Shown here piece after piece: positions 22,900-31,747 of a stretch of 64,000 nucleotides of DNA. The notes below the pieces were generated by a model. It was given only the letters and a program-made list of their open reading frames with translations. It did no database searches and had not been told where the DNA came from. How positions within the stretch are numbered: the first letter of the stretch is position 1; each line of letters starts with the position of its first letter. Made by a program: the position numbers and the translations under genes. Source of the stretch: JAOPZW01 sp963764585 (lineage in GTDB: Bacteria > Actinomycetota > Thermoleophilia > Solirubrobacterales > Solirubrobacteraceae); the NCBI GenBank assembly GCA_963764585.1, contig CAVXTB010000012.1, positions 124,001 through 188,000 on the forward strand, given 5' to 3'.

Positions 22900-24186
22900 G
22901 TGCGCCGGGAGAGAGACGTCATCCGATCCCAAGCCCACGCCGACGCGCTGGTAAACGACGTCCTGCAGCAGCATCGATGCGCCAGCGGGAGCGCCACTGC
23001 GGTGAGGAACGTCGCCGTGGCGGTCTACGCGGACATGGAATACGGGTGCAGAGACGGAGCTGTCGTCGCTCGAGAGTCCTTCGCGCTGTTCGCGGCGGCC
23101 CTGCGCGACCACGTCGATCGCCTCGTGCTGGTGGGACGCGTGGACCACAGCTCGGGCTCGGCGCTGCTCCACCGGCTACGGAGGGACGTTGAGCTCGTCC
23201 CGTTGCCCTATTACTCGGCGCTGTCCGACCCGCTGCAGGTTGCCCGGGGCGCCACCCGCTCGCTGGCGCGCTTCTGGCGAGTGCTCGACGAAGTCGACGC
23301 GGTCTGGCTCCTCGGACCTCACCCGCTGGCGATCGCCTTCGCCGTGCTGGCCGCGGCGCGGCGGCGCCGTGTCGTCCTCGGCGTGCGGCAGGACATGCGC
23401 GCCTACATGCGCCACCGCCACCCCGGCCACCGGGGACTCCGCGTCAGCGCAGCCGTGCTCGAGCTTGCCTGGCGTGCGCTGGCGCGGGTCCATCCGACGG
23501 TGGTCGTCGGCGAGGACCTCGCGCGCCGCTATCGGCGGTCGGCAAGGCTCGTTGCGATCTGCGTCACGCTCGTCGAGCCCCGCGACCTCGTCGGCTTGGA
23601 CCATGCCCGCGCACGCCGGTACGTCGGAGAGCTTCGCGTGCTCAGCGTTGGTCGGCTGGATCGCGAGAAGAACCCCTTGCTCCTAGCCGACGTCCTGGCC
23701 CTGCTGCGCGCCCACGATGGTCAGTGGCGCCTGCTGGTCTGTGGCGATGGCACCGAACGCGAGGCGCTGGCGGCGCGATTGCGCGCGCTCGCGCTGGCGG
23801 ATCACGCCGAGTTGCACGGTTCTGTGCCCTCCGAGGACGTGCGCAGCATGTGCGCAAGCAGTCACGTCTTCCTGCACGCCTCATGGACCGAGGGGGTCCC
23901 GCAGGTCCTGTTCGAGGCGTTCGCGGCGGGGCTTCCGGTGGTTGCGACCAACGTGGGCGGCGTCGCGGCCGCGGCGGGTGGGGCAGCGCTGCTGGTCCCG
24001 CCCGGGAACGCCGCGGCCGCGGCCGCGGCGGTTGCGCGGATCGGCGCCGATACCCGGCTGCGTCGACGCCTCATCGCCGCGGGGCTGGAGCGCGTGCGCG
24101 GCCGGACAACGGCCGCCGAGTGCCGCCGCGTCGCCGCCGTGCTGACGACCGACCGCGGATCGGAACGGTGGACCCATGGTCGGTGA
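22900..24186 (+). CDS. glycosyltransferase family 4-like protein
   Basis: 428 residues from GTG 22900, 7 bp after the upstream stop. GTG 23002 is an alternative that begins at the first conserved strand (VAVAVYADMEYG) and has a GGGAG ahead of it. GT-B fold: the C-terminal half shows LRVLSVGRLDREKNP, a WRLLVCGDG strand, and the donor-site EGVPQVLFEAFAAGLPVVATNVGG. It transfers a sugar from an NDP donor to a growing lipid-linked glycan on the cytoplasmic face. The end overlaps the truncated sugar-transferase frame. Confidence 0.88.
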   Translation: MRRERDVIRSQAHADALVNDVLQQHRCASGSATAVRNVAVAVYADMEYGCRDGAVVARESFALFAAALRDHVDRLVLVGRVDHSSGSALLHRLRRDVELVPLPYYSALSDPLQVARGATRSLARFWRVLDEVDAVWLLGPHPLAIAFAVLAAARRRRVVLGVRQDMRAYMRHRHPGHRGLRVSAAVLELAWRALARVHPTVVVGEDLARRYRRSARLVAICVTLVEPRDLVGLDHARARRYVGELRVLSVGRLDREKNPLLLADVLALLRAHDGQWRLLVCGDGTEREALAARLRALALADHAELHGSVPSEDVRSMCASSHVFLHASWTEGVPQVLFEAFAAGLPVVATNVGGVAAAAGGAALLVPPGNAAAAAAAVARIGADTRLRRRLIAAGLERVRGRTTAAECRRVAAVLTTDRGSERWTHGR

Positions 24187-24436
24187 GCCGAACGTGGCGC
24201 GCGTGCCAGGACATGCCATGGTCGCTCGCCTCCTTCGGGCCGCGCTCGAGCGAACGATCGACGTGGTCGTCGCCGCGCTCGCGCTGGCGGTGTTGCTGCC
24301 GCAGATCCTGGCGGCGACGCCCCCCACCCACCTCTTCAGACAGCCGGTCGCGGTGGATCGCACGATGGGGCGGCTGACGCTGCGTCCGCGATCCGTGGCG
24401 AGGCCGCGGACGCGTATCGGACCCACAAGGAGGTGA
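24176..24436 (+). CDS. truncated bacterial sugar transferase (priming enzyme remnant)
   Basis: 86 codons from ATG 24176 (or 24218), overlapping the genes on both sides. The segment LLRAALERTIDVVVAALALA and then THLFRQPVAVDRTMGRLTLRPRS aligns with the membrane hairpin and the first cytoplasmic stretch of polyprenyl-phosphate sugar-1-phosphate transferases (PF02397, WcaJ/RfbP type, normally F.Q.R.G..G..F...K.RSM). The catalytic Asp-Glu region and the remaining ~120 residues are absent. So it is either a decayed gene or a membrane peptide kept for coupling; the preserved 4-bp overlap with the next start favours continued translation. Confidence 0.6.
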   Translation: MVGEPNVARVPGHAMVARLLRAALERTIDVVVAALALAVLLPQILAATPPTHLFRQPVAVDRTMGRLTLRPRSVARPRTRIGPTRR

Positions 24437-25650
24437 GCCGCTTTCTCATGGAGCCCGAGACGGCCTGGAGCGTGCCACTGTCGGATCTCGCGGTCGACGA
24501 GGAGATCCTCGGCGCACTGCGCAACGCTGCCGCCTCGGGCTGGTGGAGCACGGGGCCGCGGGTGGCCGAGTTCGAGCGCGCTTTCGCTCGCGTCGTGGGT
24601 GCCGAACACGCCGTGGCCGTCGCGAGCGGAACGGCGGCCCTGCACCTTGCCGTGCTCGCGTCCGGTTGCGGGCCCGGGGACGAGGTCGTGCTGCCGTCCC
24701 TGAACTTCGTCGCCGCGGCCAGCGTGATCCGTCATGCCCGCGCGACGCCGGTGTTCTGCGACGTCGTCGGCGAGCACGACCTCAACCTCGACCCGCGCGA
24801 CGTCGCGGCCGCGGTCGGGCCGCGCACGACGGCGATCGTCGCGCTGCACTACGGCGGCTTCCCGTGCGACATCGAGGCGCTGCTCGAGGTGGCCGCAAGC
24901 CGCGAGCTCATCGTGATCGAGGACGCGGCGCATGCGCCCGGTGCCCTGTACCGCGGGCGCTCGTGCGGAACGCTGGGCCATCTCGGCTGCTTCAGCTTCT
25001 TCTCGAACAAGAACCTGCCGATCGGCGAAGGCGGGATGGTCGTTACGAACGACGACGTCCTGGCCGAGCGGGTGCGGCTTCTCCGCTCGCACGCGATGAC
25101 GACGCTCACGTGGGACCGGCAGCGCGGACACGCAGCGGGCTACGACGTTGTCGCGACGGGGTTCAACTACCGCATGGATGAGATGAGGGCGGCGATCGGG
25201 CTCGTCCAGCTCTCGCGTCTGCCGCTGGCCAACGCCGCCCGCGCGCGCCTCGCAGCCCGTTACCGCGAGCGGCTCCACGGTGTCGCCGGCGTCACCGTTC
25301 CTTTCGCCGAAAGCGCGCCGGAACACGCCTCCGCCCATCACCTCGCTGTGGTCGTCCTGCCGCGCGGGACCCCTCGCGAGGACCTCCGCGAGGTGCTCGC
25401 TGCGCGGGGCATCCAAACAAGCGTCCACTACCCCCCGATCCATCGCTTCTCGGTCTACGAGGAACTCGGGCGCCGCCCGCTTCCGCGCACGGACGAGCTC
25501 GGCGAACGCATCCTGACGCTGCCGCTCTTTCCGCACATGACCGACGAACAGGTCGACGAGGTCGCCGACGCCCTCGTTGCGGGCGTCGCTCGGCCGCTCA
25601 ATGCGCCGCCGACCGTGTCAGCACGCGCCGCCACAGGTCCGGTCGGATGA
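24433..25650 (+). CDS. DegT/DnrJ/EryC1/StrS family sugar aminotransferase
   Basis: 405 residues, GTG 24433 overlapping the upstream stop (GTGA); an in-frame ATG lies five codons on. PLP fold type I: SGTAALHLA binds cofactor phosphate, EDAAHAPGA contains the pyridine-N Asp, and SNKNLPIGEGGMV supplies the Schiff-base Lys. It converts a keto-sugar nucleotide to an amino sugar. The last 53 bp overlap the convergent deacetylase gene. Intact and full length. Confidence 0.92.
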   Translation: MSRFLMEPETAWSVPLSDLAVDEEILGALRNAAASGWWSTGPRVAEFERAFARVVGAEHAVAVASGTAALHLAVLASGCGPGDEVVLPSLNFVAAASVIRHARATPVFCDVVGEHDLNLDPRDVAAAVGPRTTAIVALHYGGFPCDIEALLEVAASRELIVIEDAAHAPGALYRGRSCGTLGHLGCFSFFSNKNLPIGEGGMVVTNDDVLAERVRLLRSHAMTTLTWDRQRGHAAGYDVVATGFNYRMDEMRAAIGLVQLSRLPLANAARARLAARYRERLHGVAGVTVPFAESAPEHASAHHLAVVVLPRGTPREDLREVLAARGIQTSVHYPPIHRFSVYEELGRRPLPRTDELGERILTLPLFPHMTDEQVDEVADALVAGVARPLNAPPTVSARAATGPVG

Positions 25651-26368
25651 TGCGCCAAGCGCTGGTAGCTCGCAGGCCACGGATCACCGGGGAGACCTTG
25701 GCCCGAAACGCCGCCCGGCCATCATGACGATAGATCCCGATCCGCGGCCACGCGAGCACCGAGGCGCCACGGAAGCGCACGGGCAGCGTGCACGCCGCGC
25801 GATATCCGGCCCACGCGGCTGCCTGCACCACCCGGTCGTCGTGGTCGCCGAAGGGATAGGCGAGCGACGTGCACGGGCACCCCAGCGCCCGCTCGATGCT
25901 GGCGCGCGAGGCGCACAGCTCGTGCCTGAGCGCAGCGTCCTCGAGCTCGCCGAGACGAGGGTGGGAGCAGGTATGCGAGCCGATCTCCCAGCCAGACGCC
26001 CTGAGCATCTCGAGCTCTGGCCACGACATCACGTTCAGCTCGTCCGCGTAGGGGGTGTCGAGCCAGATGTCCGTCCCGGGCCAGGCGGCACGGGCAACTC
26101 CGACGTAGTCCGTGGGCACGAACACCGTGGCGGGGATCCCGAGCGCGGCCAGAACCGGAAGGGCTTGGTCGCCCACCGAGCGGTAGGCGTCGTCGAAGGT
26201 CACCGAGAGGGTCTTGTCTCCGGGCGCCCGCATCGCCTCGCCGAAGGTCACGGGTCGGTACCCGCGGGCAAGCACATACTTGACCTGCGCGCCCAAGCTG
26301 CCGGGCGTGACGGCCGCCGGCCAGCGGTCGCTGACGCCGTGGTAGCAGAGTACGAGCGCATCCGCCAC
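25598..26368 (-). CDS. polysaccharide deacetylase (NodB homology)
   Basis: 256 residues from GTG 26368. Carbohydrate-esterase-4 motifs: TFDDA (catalytic Asp and metal Asp) and SHTCSH (metal His pair), with the AYPFGDHD motif further on. It removes N- or O-acetyl groups from a glycan; a canonical signal peptide is not obvious, so it may act on a cytosolic lipid-linked intermediate. The only minus-strand gene inside the plus-strand half of the locus. Divergent from the next glycosyltransferase with 29 bp between them. Confidence 0.9.
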   Translation of the reverse strand: MADALVLCYHGVSDRWPAAVTPGSLGAQVKYVLARGYRPVTFGEAMRAPGDKTLSVTFDDAYRSVGDQALPVLAALGIPATVFVPTDYVGVARAAWPGTDIWLDTPYADELNVMSWPELEMLRASGWEIGSHTCSHPRLGELEDAALRHELCASRASIERALGCPCTSLAYPFGDHDDRVVQAAAWAGYRAACTLPVRFRGASVLAWPRIGIYRHDGRAAFRAKVSPVIRGLRATSAWRIIRPDLWRRVLTRSAAH

Positions 26369-26397
26369 GGCCCGATCCTAGAGGCGAGGCGGGGCGG

Positions 26398-27396
26398 GTG
26401 AGCGTCGTGAGGGTTCTGACGACTGTGCCGGCGGACTTCGAGGCCCTGCGCGAGAGTGGCGCCGCCGAGCGCGAGGGGCTCGACGTCGTCGACCGGGCCA
26501 CCTGCTCACGCGCCGGCCTGCTGCGGCGCGTCGTGACGGCTGCCGAGCGCTACGACGCGGTCCTGCTCAACGGGTCCGGGCGCGAGGACCAGGTTGCCGC
26601 CGCGTTGCTCGCGCGGAGGCACTCGGGAGTTCCGGTCGTCATCTCCGACTCGACGTGGCGGCGCGGCACTTGGTGGCTCGATCGCCTCGTCTGCGGCGTC
26701 GGCATCCGCGCCGTCGACAGTCCATACGTCACGTATTGCGTGCTCTCGAGCGACGAGCTCGAGCTGTTCCCACGGACATGGGGTGTGCAGCCGGACCGCG
26801 TCGCGTTCACGCCGTTCTGCTACACGCTGCCCGAAGAGGCCCTCGACGAACCAACCTCGCGCGACGGCGAAGTGTTCGCCGGCGGCGACTCGATGCGCGA
26901 CTACGGACCGCTGCTCGAGGCGACGACGCTGCTCGGGATGGACGTGACCCTCGCGGTCAAGCACCCGCCGGCCGCGTGGCGGCGACGGGCAGGAGCCAAG
27001 CTCCACGTCGGCCCTGTCTCGCACGCGCGCTTCCTCGAGCTCATGCGTCACGCGGCGACCGTCGTCGTGCCGCTCCGCGATGGCATCGAGCGCAGCGCCG
27101 GTCAACAGACTTATCTGAACGCGATGGCAATGGGCAAGGTGGTCATCGTGACCGACAGCCCGGGCGCCCGCGACTACATCGAGGATGGCGTCACCGGCAT
27201 CATCGTCCCCCCCGGTGATGCCGAAGCGTTGGCCGCGGCGCTCGCCCGTGTGCTCGATCCGACGCGCCCCGAAGACGCCCACGAGATGGCCGCGCGAGCG
27301 CGCAGCGTCGCCCGGACGCGCTTCCGTCCGGTCGACCATCTCCGCAACGTGCTCGGCGTCGTCGAGGAAGCGGCGAGGAGGTCGGCTCAGTCGTGA
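26398..27396 (+). CDS. glycosyltransferase (GT-B, family 4-like)
   Basis: 332 residues from GTG 26398. N-terminal Rossmann part is short. The C-terminal domain has GPVSHARFLELMRHAATVVVPLRDG, then QQTYLNAMAMGKVVIVTD and GVTGIIVPPGDAEALA, the donor-binding half of GT4 enzymes, though the usual E.G....EAMA pattern is altered. Cytosolic. Overlaps the following GT2 gene by 4 bp, so they are co-translated. Acceptor and donor unknown. Confidence 0.82.
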   Translation: MSVVRVLTTVPADFEALRESGAAEREGLDVVDRATCSRAGLLRRVVTAAERYDAVLLNGSGREDQVAAALLARRHSGVPVVISDSTWRRGTWWLDRLVCGVGIRAVDSPYVTYCVLSSDELELFPRTWGVQPDRVAFTPFCYTLPEEALDEPTSRDGEVFAGGDSMRDYGPLLEATTLLGMDVTLAVKHPPAAWRRRAGAKLHVGPVSHARFLELMRHAATVVVPLRDGIERSAGQQTYLNAMAMGKVVIVTDSPGARDYIEDGVTGIIVPPGDAEALAAALARVLDPTRPEDAHEMAARARSVARTRFRPVDHLRNVLGVVEEAARRSAQS

Positions 27397-28445
27397 GCGA
27401 TATCCAGGGCAGCGCCGACCGGGTGTCGATCGTGGTGCCGCTCCGAAACGAGGAGCACCATGTCGAAGAGCTGTTAGCGGGGATCGCGGCCCAGGACTTC
27501 GCTGGCCCGATCGAGGTGCTGGTGGCCGATGGCGCCTCGACCGACCGGTCCGTCGAGCGACTCGAAGCCGCCGCGCAGCGGCTTGCGCTGTCCGTCACGA
27601 TCATCGACAACTCCAAACGTCTGATACCTCCGGCGCTCAACGCGTGCGTTCGCGAGGCCCATGGCGACTTCGTGGTGCGGATGGATTGCCGCGCGCGCTT
27701 CTCCCGCGACTACGTGCGCCGGTGTGTGGCCGCCGCAAGGGAGACGGGCGCGTGGAACGTCGGCGGCGTGATCCTGCCGAAGGGGCGGACGAGGGCGGAG
27801 CGAGCGGTCGCCTGCGCGATGGACAGCCCATTCGGCGGCGTCGGCTGGACGCGCCACTCGGGAGCGGCGGAGCGCGTCGAGGTCGACACCGTGTACTGCG
27901 GAACGTTTCCGCGAGACGCCTTCCGTCGCATCGGCTGGTTCGACGAGTCGCTGCCCTGGAACGAGGACGAGGACTTCAATCTCAGGCTCCGGCTGGCCGG
28001 TGGGCGCGTGGTGCTCGATCCTGCCATCGGCATCCCATACATCCCACGCGCATCCCTGCGCGGCATCCTCGCGCAGAACTATCGCATCGGTCGCGGGAAG
28101 GTCGACGTGATGGGAAAGCACGGGCGCGTGCTGAGCGCTCGCAGCATCGTCCCGCTGGCCTTCGTGACGTCCCTCGCAACGCTCGCGATCGGCTCGGCCC
28201 GCTCGCGCGGGGCGCGCTGGCTGCTGGGTATCGAGCTCTTTCTCTACGCCGGCAGCGCCCTTGGCTTTGCTGCGGCGTCAGTTGGGAAGCGCCGGGAGCA
28301 GCGGTCACTGCTGGCGGCCGTTGCGATCACGTTCGCCGCTATGCACTTCGCGTGGGGCATCGGCATGGCGCAGGGATTCCTCAGGTTGGCGATCCGGCGG
28401 CGCCCGCGGGCGTCGGCGACCGAATCCGCGGTGGTCCAGCGATGA
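27393..28445 (+). CDS. glycosyltransferase family 2 with C-terminal membrane helices
   Basis: 350 residues from GTG 27393. The GT-A start VSIVVPLRNEEHHVEELL, the VADGASTDRS metal-site region and the WNEDEDFNLRLR acceptor-base motif identify a processive-type GT2. About 110 C-terminal residues contain two or three membrane helices (SIVPLAFVTSLATLAIG and later), which anchor it. Similar to ExoA-like succinoglycan glycosyltransferases. ATGA overlap with the next gene. Confidence 0.9.
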   Translation: MSDIQGSADRVSIVVPLRNEEHHVEELLAGIAAQDFAGPIEVLVADGASTDRSVERLEAAAQRLALSVTIIDNSKRLIPPALNACVREAHGDFVVRMDCRARFSRDYVRRCVAAARETGAWNVGGVILPKGRTRAERAVACAMDSPFGGVGWTRHSGAAERVEVDTVYCGTFPRDAFRRIGWFDESLPWNEDEDFNLRLRLAGGRVVLDPAIGIPYIPRASLRGILAQNYRIGRGKVDVMGKHGRVLSARSIVPLAFVTSLATLAIGSARSRGARWLLGIELFLYAGSALGFAAASVGKRREQRSLLAAVAITFAAMHFAWGIGMAQGFLRLAIRRRPRASATESAVVQR

Positions 28446-30568
28446 CGGCTCGCGTGGGCGTCTGGGCACCGCTTCCCCCCATGGCGTATCTGCACGGAAG
28501 GGTTGCCCCGTCGTTCCCGCTCGACCAGACCGAGGTCAGGCTCTTCGCGCGTGCGCGACACGGGCTCGTCGTCGGCGTCCGCGCCCTGGGGCTGGGGCCC
28601 GGTGATGAGATCCTGGTTCCCGCCTACCACCACGGTTCCGAGGTCGAAGCGCTCCTCCGGGTGGGGCTCGTCCCGCGCTTCTACGAGGCACTGGAGACGC
28701 TCGAGCCCGACGAAGCCGAACTCGATCGCCTCCGCGGGCCGGCCACACGCGGCCTGTACCTGATCCACTACCTCGGCTTTCCGCAGGACGGACGGCGGTG
28801 GCGCCGCTTCTGCGACGAGCGCGGACTGCTCCTGCTCGAGGACGCGGCACAGGCGTGGCTCGCCTGGTCCGACGGCGGCCCTGTTGGCTCGTTTGGTGAT
28901 CTCGCAATCTTCTGCCTCTACAAGACCTTCGGGCTGCCCGATGGCGCAGCTCTCCTTACCCGAGGAGCCGAAGCCCCAGCGCCTCTGCGCGGCCGTCGCC
29001 CCCGTGTCGCGGCGCTTGCCGCCCGCCACGCCCTGTGGCTCGCCGAGCGCTCGGCGATAGCGGGCAGCCTCGCTCATAGGCTCGCAACGGACGGTGAGTA
29101 TCGCCCCGAGCAGGACTTCGCACTCGACGATGCCGCGCCGGCCGCATCCCCGACCTCATTCCTCTTGCCGCGGCTTGGCGCCGATGCCGCAGGGCGGCGC
29201 CGCGCCCACTATCGGCTCCTGCTGGACGAGCTGGCCACCCACGTCCCCCCGCCATTCGACTGCCTGGCGCCCGGTGCGTCGCCGTTCGCATTTCCTGTGG
29301 TGAGCGAGCACAAGGGCGAGCTGATCGAGCGCCTGGCGCGCGCCGGCGTGCAGGCCCTGGACGTCTGGTGCGTCGCCCATCCCGCCCTTCCGGTCGAGCG
29401 CTTCCCGGGTGCGGCGGCGAGGCGGGCGACGACGGTCGGGCTGCCGGTCCACCAGGAGCTGCGTGCGGCCGACATCGACCGCATCGCGCAGGCGGCTCGG
29501 TGGCCGCAGCCGCGACGCGTGCCGCCGCTGGAGTGGGTCGAGGACACCGAGGTGCTCCGAGACCTCTGGCGACGCCTCGCGGCTGCCGCTGGAAACGTCT
29601 TCGTCACGTGGGAGTGGGCATCGACGTGGTGGCAGCGATATGGGGCCGGACGGCAGCTGCGTATCGCAGTCTGTCGCGGCGGCTCGGGCGAGCCCTTTGC
29701 GCTCCTGCCGCTCTACGTCTGGCGCGACCGCCCGCTCCGCGTCGTCCGCTTCCTGGGTCACGGCACGGCCGACGAGCTCGGACCAGTCTGTGCCCCCGGG
29801 CGACGGCCGGCGGCGGCGCGCGCACTGGGCCACGCGGTTGACGAACTGCGGGCCGACATCTTGCTCGCAGAGCACCTTGTCGGCGCCGACGCATGGTCCG
29901 CGCTCCTCGACGGCCATGTCGTGCAGCGTGACGGCTTTCCGCTCATTCGCGCTACCGGCGGCTGGGAGGCCTACCTCGCGTCTCGCAGCACCCATCTTCG
30001 GAAGAAGATGGCGTGGCAGGAGCGCAAGCTGGCGCGGACGCACGGCCTCGAGTATCGGCTCGCCGACGACCCCGCTCGACTGCGGTCGGATCTCGACACG
30101 CTCTTCGCCCTGCATCGCGCGCGCTGGCCCGACGGGACCGAGTTCACCGAGCACGAGAGCTTCCATCGCGAGTTCGCCGCCTGCGCGCTCGAGCGAGGTT
30201 GGCTGCGCCTTTGGTTCCTCATGCTGGACGGGACGCCGGTCGCTGCCTGGTACGGGTTCAGGTTCGGCGAGACGGAGTTCCACTTCCAATCCGGCCGCGC
30301 GCCGGCTGCCGAGCGCCACTCCGTGGGCTCGATCCTCCTCGCACACACCATTCGCGAGGCGTTCGCCGACGGCATGCGCGAATACCGGCTGCTACGCGGT
30401 GGCGAGCAGTACAAGCAACGGTTCGCGACGGCTGACCTGGGAATCGAGACAGTGGCCGTTGCGGGCACGCCGGCCGGACGCACCGCCATCGCAGCGGGCC
30501 GGGCCGCCACCTCGTGGCGGCCGCTCCGTAGCGCGGTGGGCATCGCCCTCTCGAGGACGCCGGCGTGA
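28442..30568 (+). CDS. fusion of a DegT-like PLP domain with a FemAB/GNAT acyltransferase domain
   Basis: 708 residues from ATG 28442. Residues 1-355 are a shortened DegT/AHBA-type aminotransferase: LEDAAQAWL (pyridine-N Asp) and FCLYKTFGLPDGAAL with Lys161 as the expected Schiff-base Lys; the canonical SGT phosphate loop is weak. Residues ~361-708 match the GNAT/FemAB acyltransferase fold (PF13480): LRKKMAWQERKLAR, a WYGFRFGETEFHFQSG core and the terminal YRLLRGGEQYKQRF. One chain could make an amino sugar and then acylate it. Either half may be degenerate. Overlaps neighbours on both sides (ATGA, GTGA), so it is a real single gene. Confidence 0.85.
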   Translation: MTARVGVWAPLPPMAYLHGRVAPSFPLDQTEVRLFARARHGLVVGVRALGLGPGDEILVPAYHHGSEVEALLRVGLVPRFYEALETLEPDEAELDRLRGPATRGLYLIHYLGFPQDGRRWRRFCDERGLLLLEDAAQAWLAWSDGGPVGSFGDLAIFCLYKTFGLPDGAALLTRGAEAPAPLRGRRPRVAALAARHALWLAERSAIAGSLAHRLATDGEYRPEQDFALDDAAPAASPTSFLLPRLGADAAGRRRAHYRLLLDELATHVPPPFDCLAPGASPFAFPVVSEHKGELIERLARAGVQALDVWCVAHPALPVERFPGAAARRATTVGLPVHQELRAADIDRIAQAARWPQPRRVPPLEWVEDTEVLRDLWRRLAAAAGNVFVTWEWASTWWQRYGAGRQLRIAVCRGGSGEPFALLPLYVWRDRPLRVVRFLGHGTADELGPVCAPGRRPAAARALGHAVDELRADILLAEHLVGADAWSALLDGHVVQRDGFPLIRATGGWEAYLASRSTHLRKKMAWQERKLARTHGLEYRLADDPARLRSDLDTLFALHRARWPDGTEFTEHESFHREFAACALERGWLRLWFLMLDGTPVAAWYGFRFGETEFHFQSGRAPAAERHSVGSILLAHTIREAFADGMREYRLLRGGEQYKQRFATADLGIETVAVAGTPAGRTAIAAGRAATSWRPLRSAVGIALSRTPA

Positions 30569-31716
30569 ATGGGCCTCTGACACGAAGGGCGTTCGTTCTC
30601 CAGGGCCTTGGCTCGTTCACCGTGCTCGTCGCCGGCTGCGGCACCAACGATCGCGAGTCCGCGGGCATCATCGAAGCTGATCGACACGGGTCCGCGAGCG
30701 GCACGACGGCAGGATGCGAGGCCGGTCATACGACGCCGTACTACGGCGGCACCGGCGCGCGGACGCGGCGAAGGACGATGGCTGCTCCGATCCCCGCCGA
30801 TCCGCGGCTTCATCCCGCCAGCGATGCCTTCCGAGAGCAGGTCAAGCAGACGGCGGAGCAAGATGGCGGGTGGACCCTCTCGCTCGCCAAGTGGACGTGT
30901 CCGGTCTATTTCGTGGATTCGTCCACGCCGCGGATCACCGTCGGGCCGATCCGATACGCGCCCGACGACCACCACCGCTACCTCAAGGGCGTGCCGATGC
31001 CCAAGGGCGCGGTGCCCGATCCAGGCGACTATCACCTGGCCATCTACGACCTGCGTCACGAGATCGGCTTCGAGTTCTACGGGTGGGGCGAGGATCCCGG
31101 CTATATGTGCCGGCAGGCCTGCCAGATGCGGCTGTATCGCAGCGACGGATGGGCTCCGCACGGCTGGGGCGCCACCGATTCGGGCGCCAGCGCCACAACC
31201 GGGACCATCTGGCCCCATGAGCTGCGGTGCGGGTTCATCCCCCACGCGCTGAAGGGCGCGATCGGCAGCGTCGAGCCCGAGTACACGATCCTTCCGGCCA
31301 CGAACTCGCAGGGCACCCGGCCCGGGGCACCGCCCTATGGCGCGCGCATCCAGCTGGATCCCTCGATCGATCTCGAGCGACTGCGGCTGCCCGGCGACCC
31401 GGCATGTCGGCCGGACGGCTCGCTCAAGCCGTGGCAGCAGACCATCGCGCGCTGCCTGCAGAGGTTCGGCTGGTACATCTCGGACCAGGGTGGCGTCGGC
31501 ATCGGCGCGGTCAACACTCAGAGCTTCGCGCGGAATCCTTACCGCGCCATCCCCGAGTTGGACGCCGACGCCAACGAGGAGTACATGCCCGTTGGCCTGA
31601 TCGAGCACTTCCGCTTCCTCGACGGGACGCGCGTCGCACAGGCGCAGAACAAGGCGACGGCGAGGATTCCGGACCTCAAGATCCCGGGAGCCGCAACGTG
31701 GAGCGACGGACCGTAG
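30565..31716 (+). CDS. secreted (Tat-type) lipoprotein of unknown function
   Basis: 383 residues from GTG 30565. The N-terminus TRRAFVLQGLGSFTVLVAGC has twin Arg and a lipobox, with Cys at about residue 25. The mature domain is beta-rich with several Trp and Cys residues. A central LDPSIDLERLRL and a later QQTIARCLQRFGWYISDQGG motif are shared with extracellular actinobacterial proteins of unknown role that often lie near glycan genes. It could bind or cleave polysaccharide; no catalytic site can be named. Coupled to the fusion gene upstream. Confidence 0.75.
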   Translation: MNGPLTRRAFVLQGLGSFTVLVAGCGTNDRESAGIIEADRHGSASGTTAGCEAGHTTPYYGGTGARTRRRTMAAPIPADPRLHPASDAFREQVKQTAEQDGGWTLSLAKWTCPVYFVDSSTPRITVGPIRYAPDDHHRYLKGVPMPKGAVPDPGDYHLAIYDLRHEIGFEFYGWGEDPGYMCRQACQMRLYRSDGWAPHGWGATDSGASATTGTIWPHELRCGFIPHALKGAIGSVEPEYTILPATNSQGTRPGAPPYGARIQLDPSIDLERLRLPGDPACRPDGSLKPWQQTIARCLQRFGWYISDQGGVGIGAVNTQSFARNPYRAIPELDADANEEYMPVGLIEHFRFLDGTRVAQAQNKATARIPDLKIPGAATWSDGP

Positions 31717-31747
31717 TCGCGCACAAGCTGGCGGTTGGAGAGCCACG

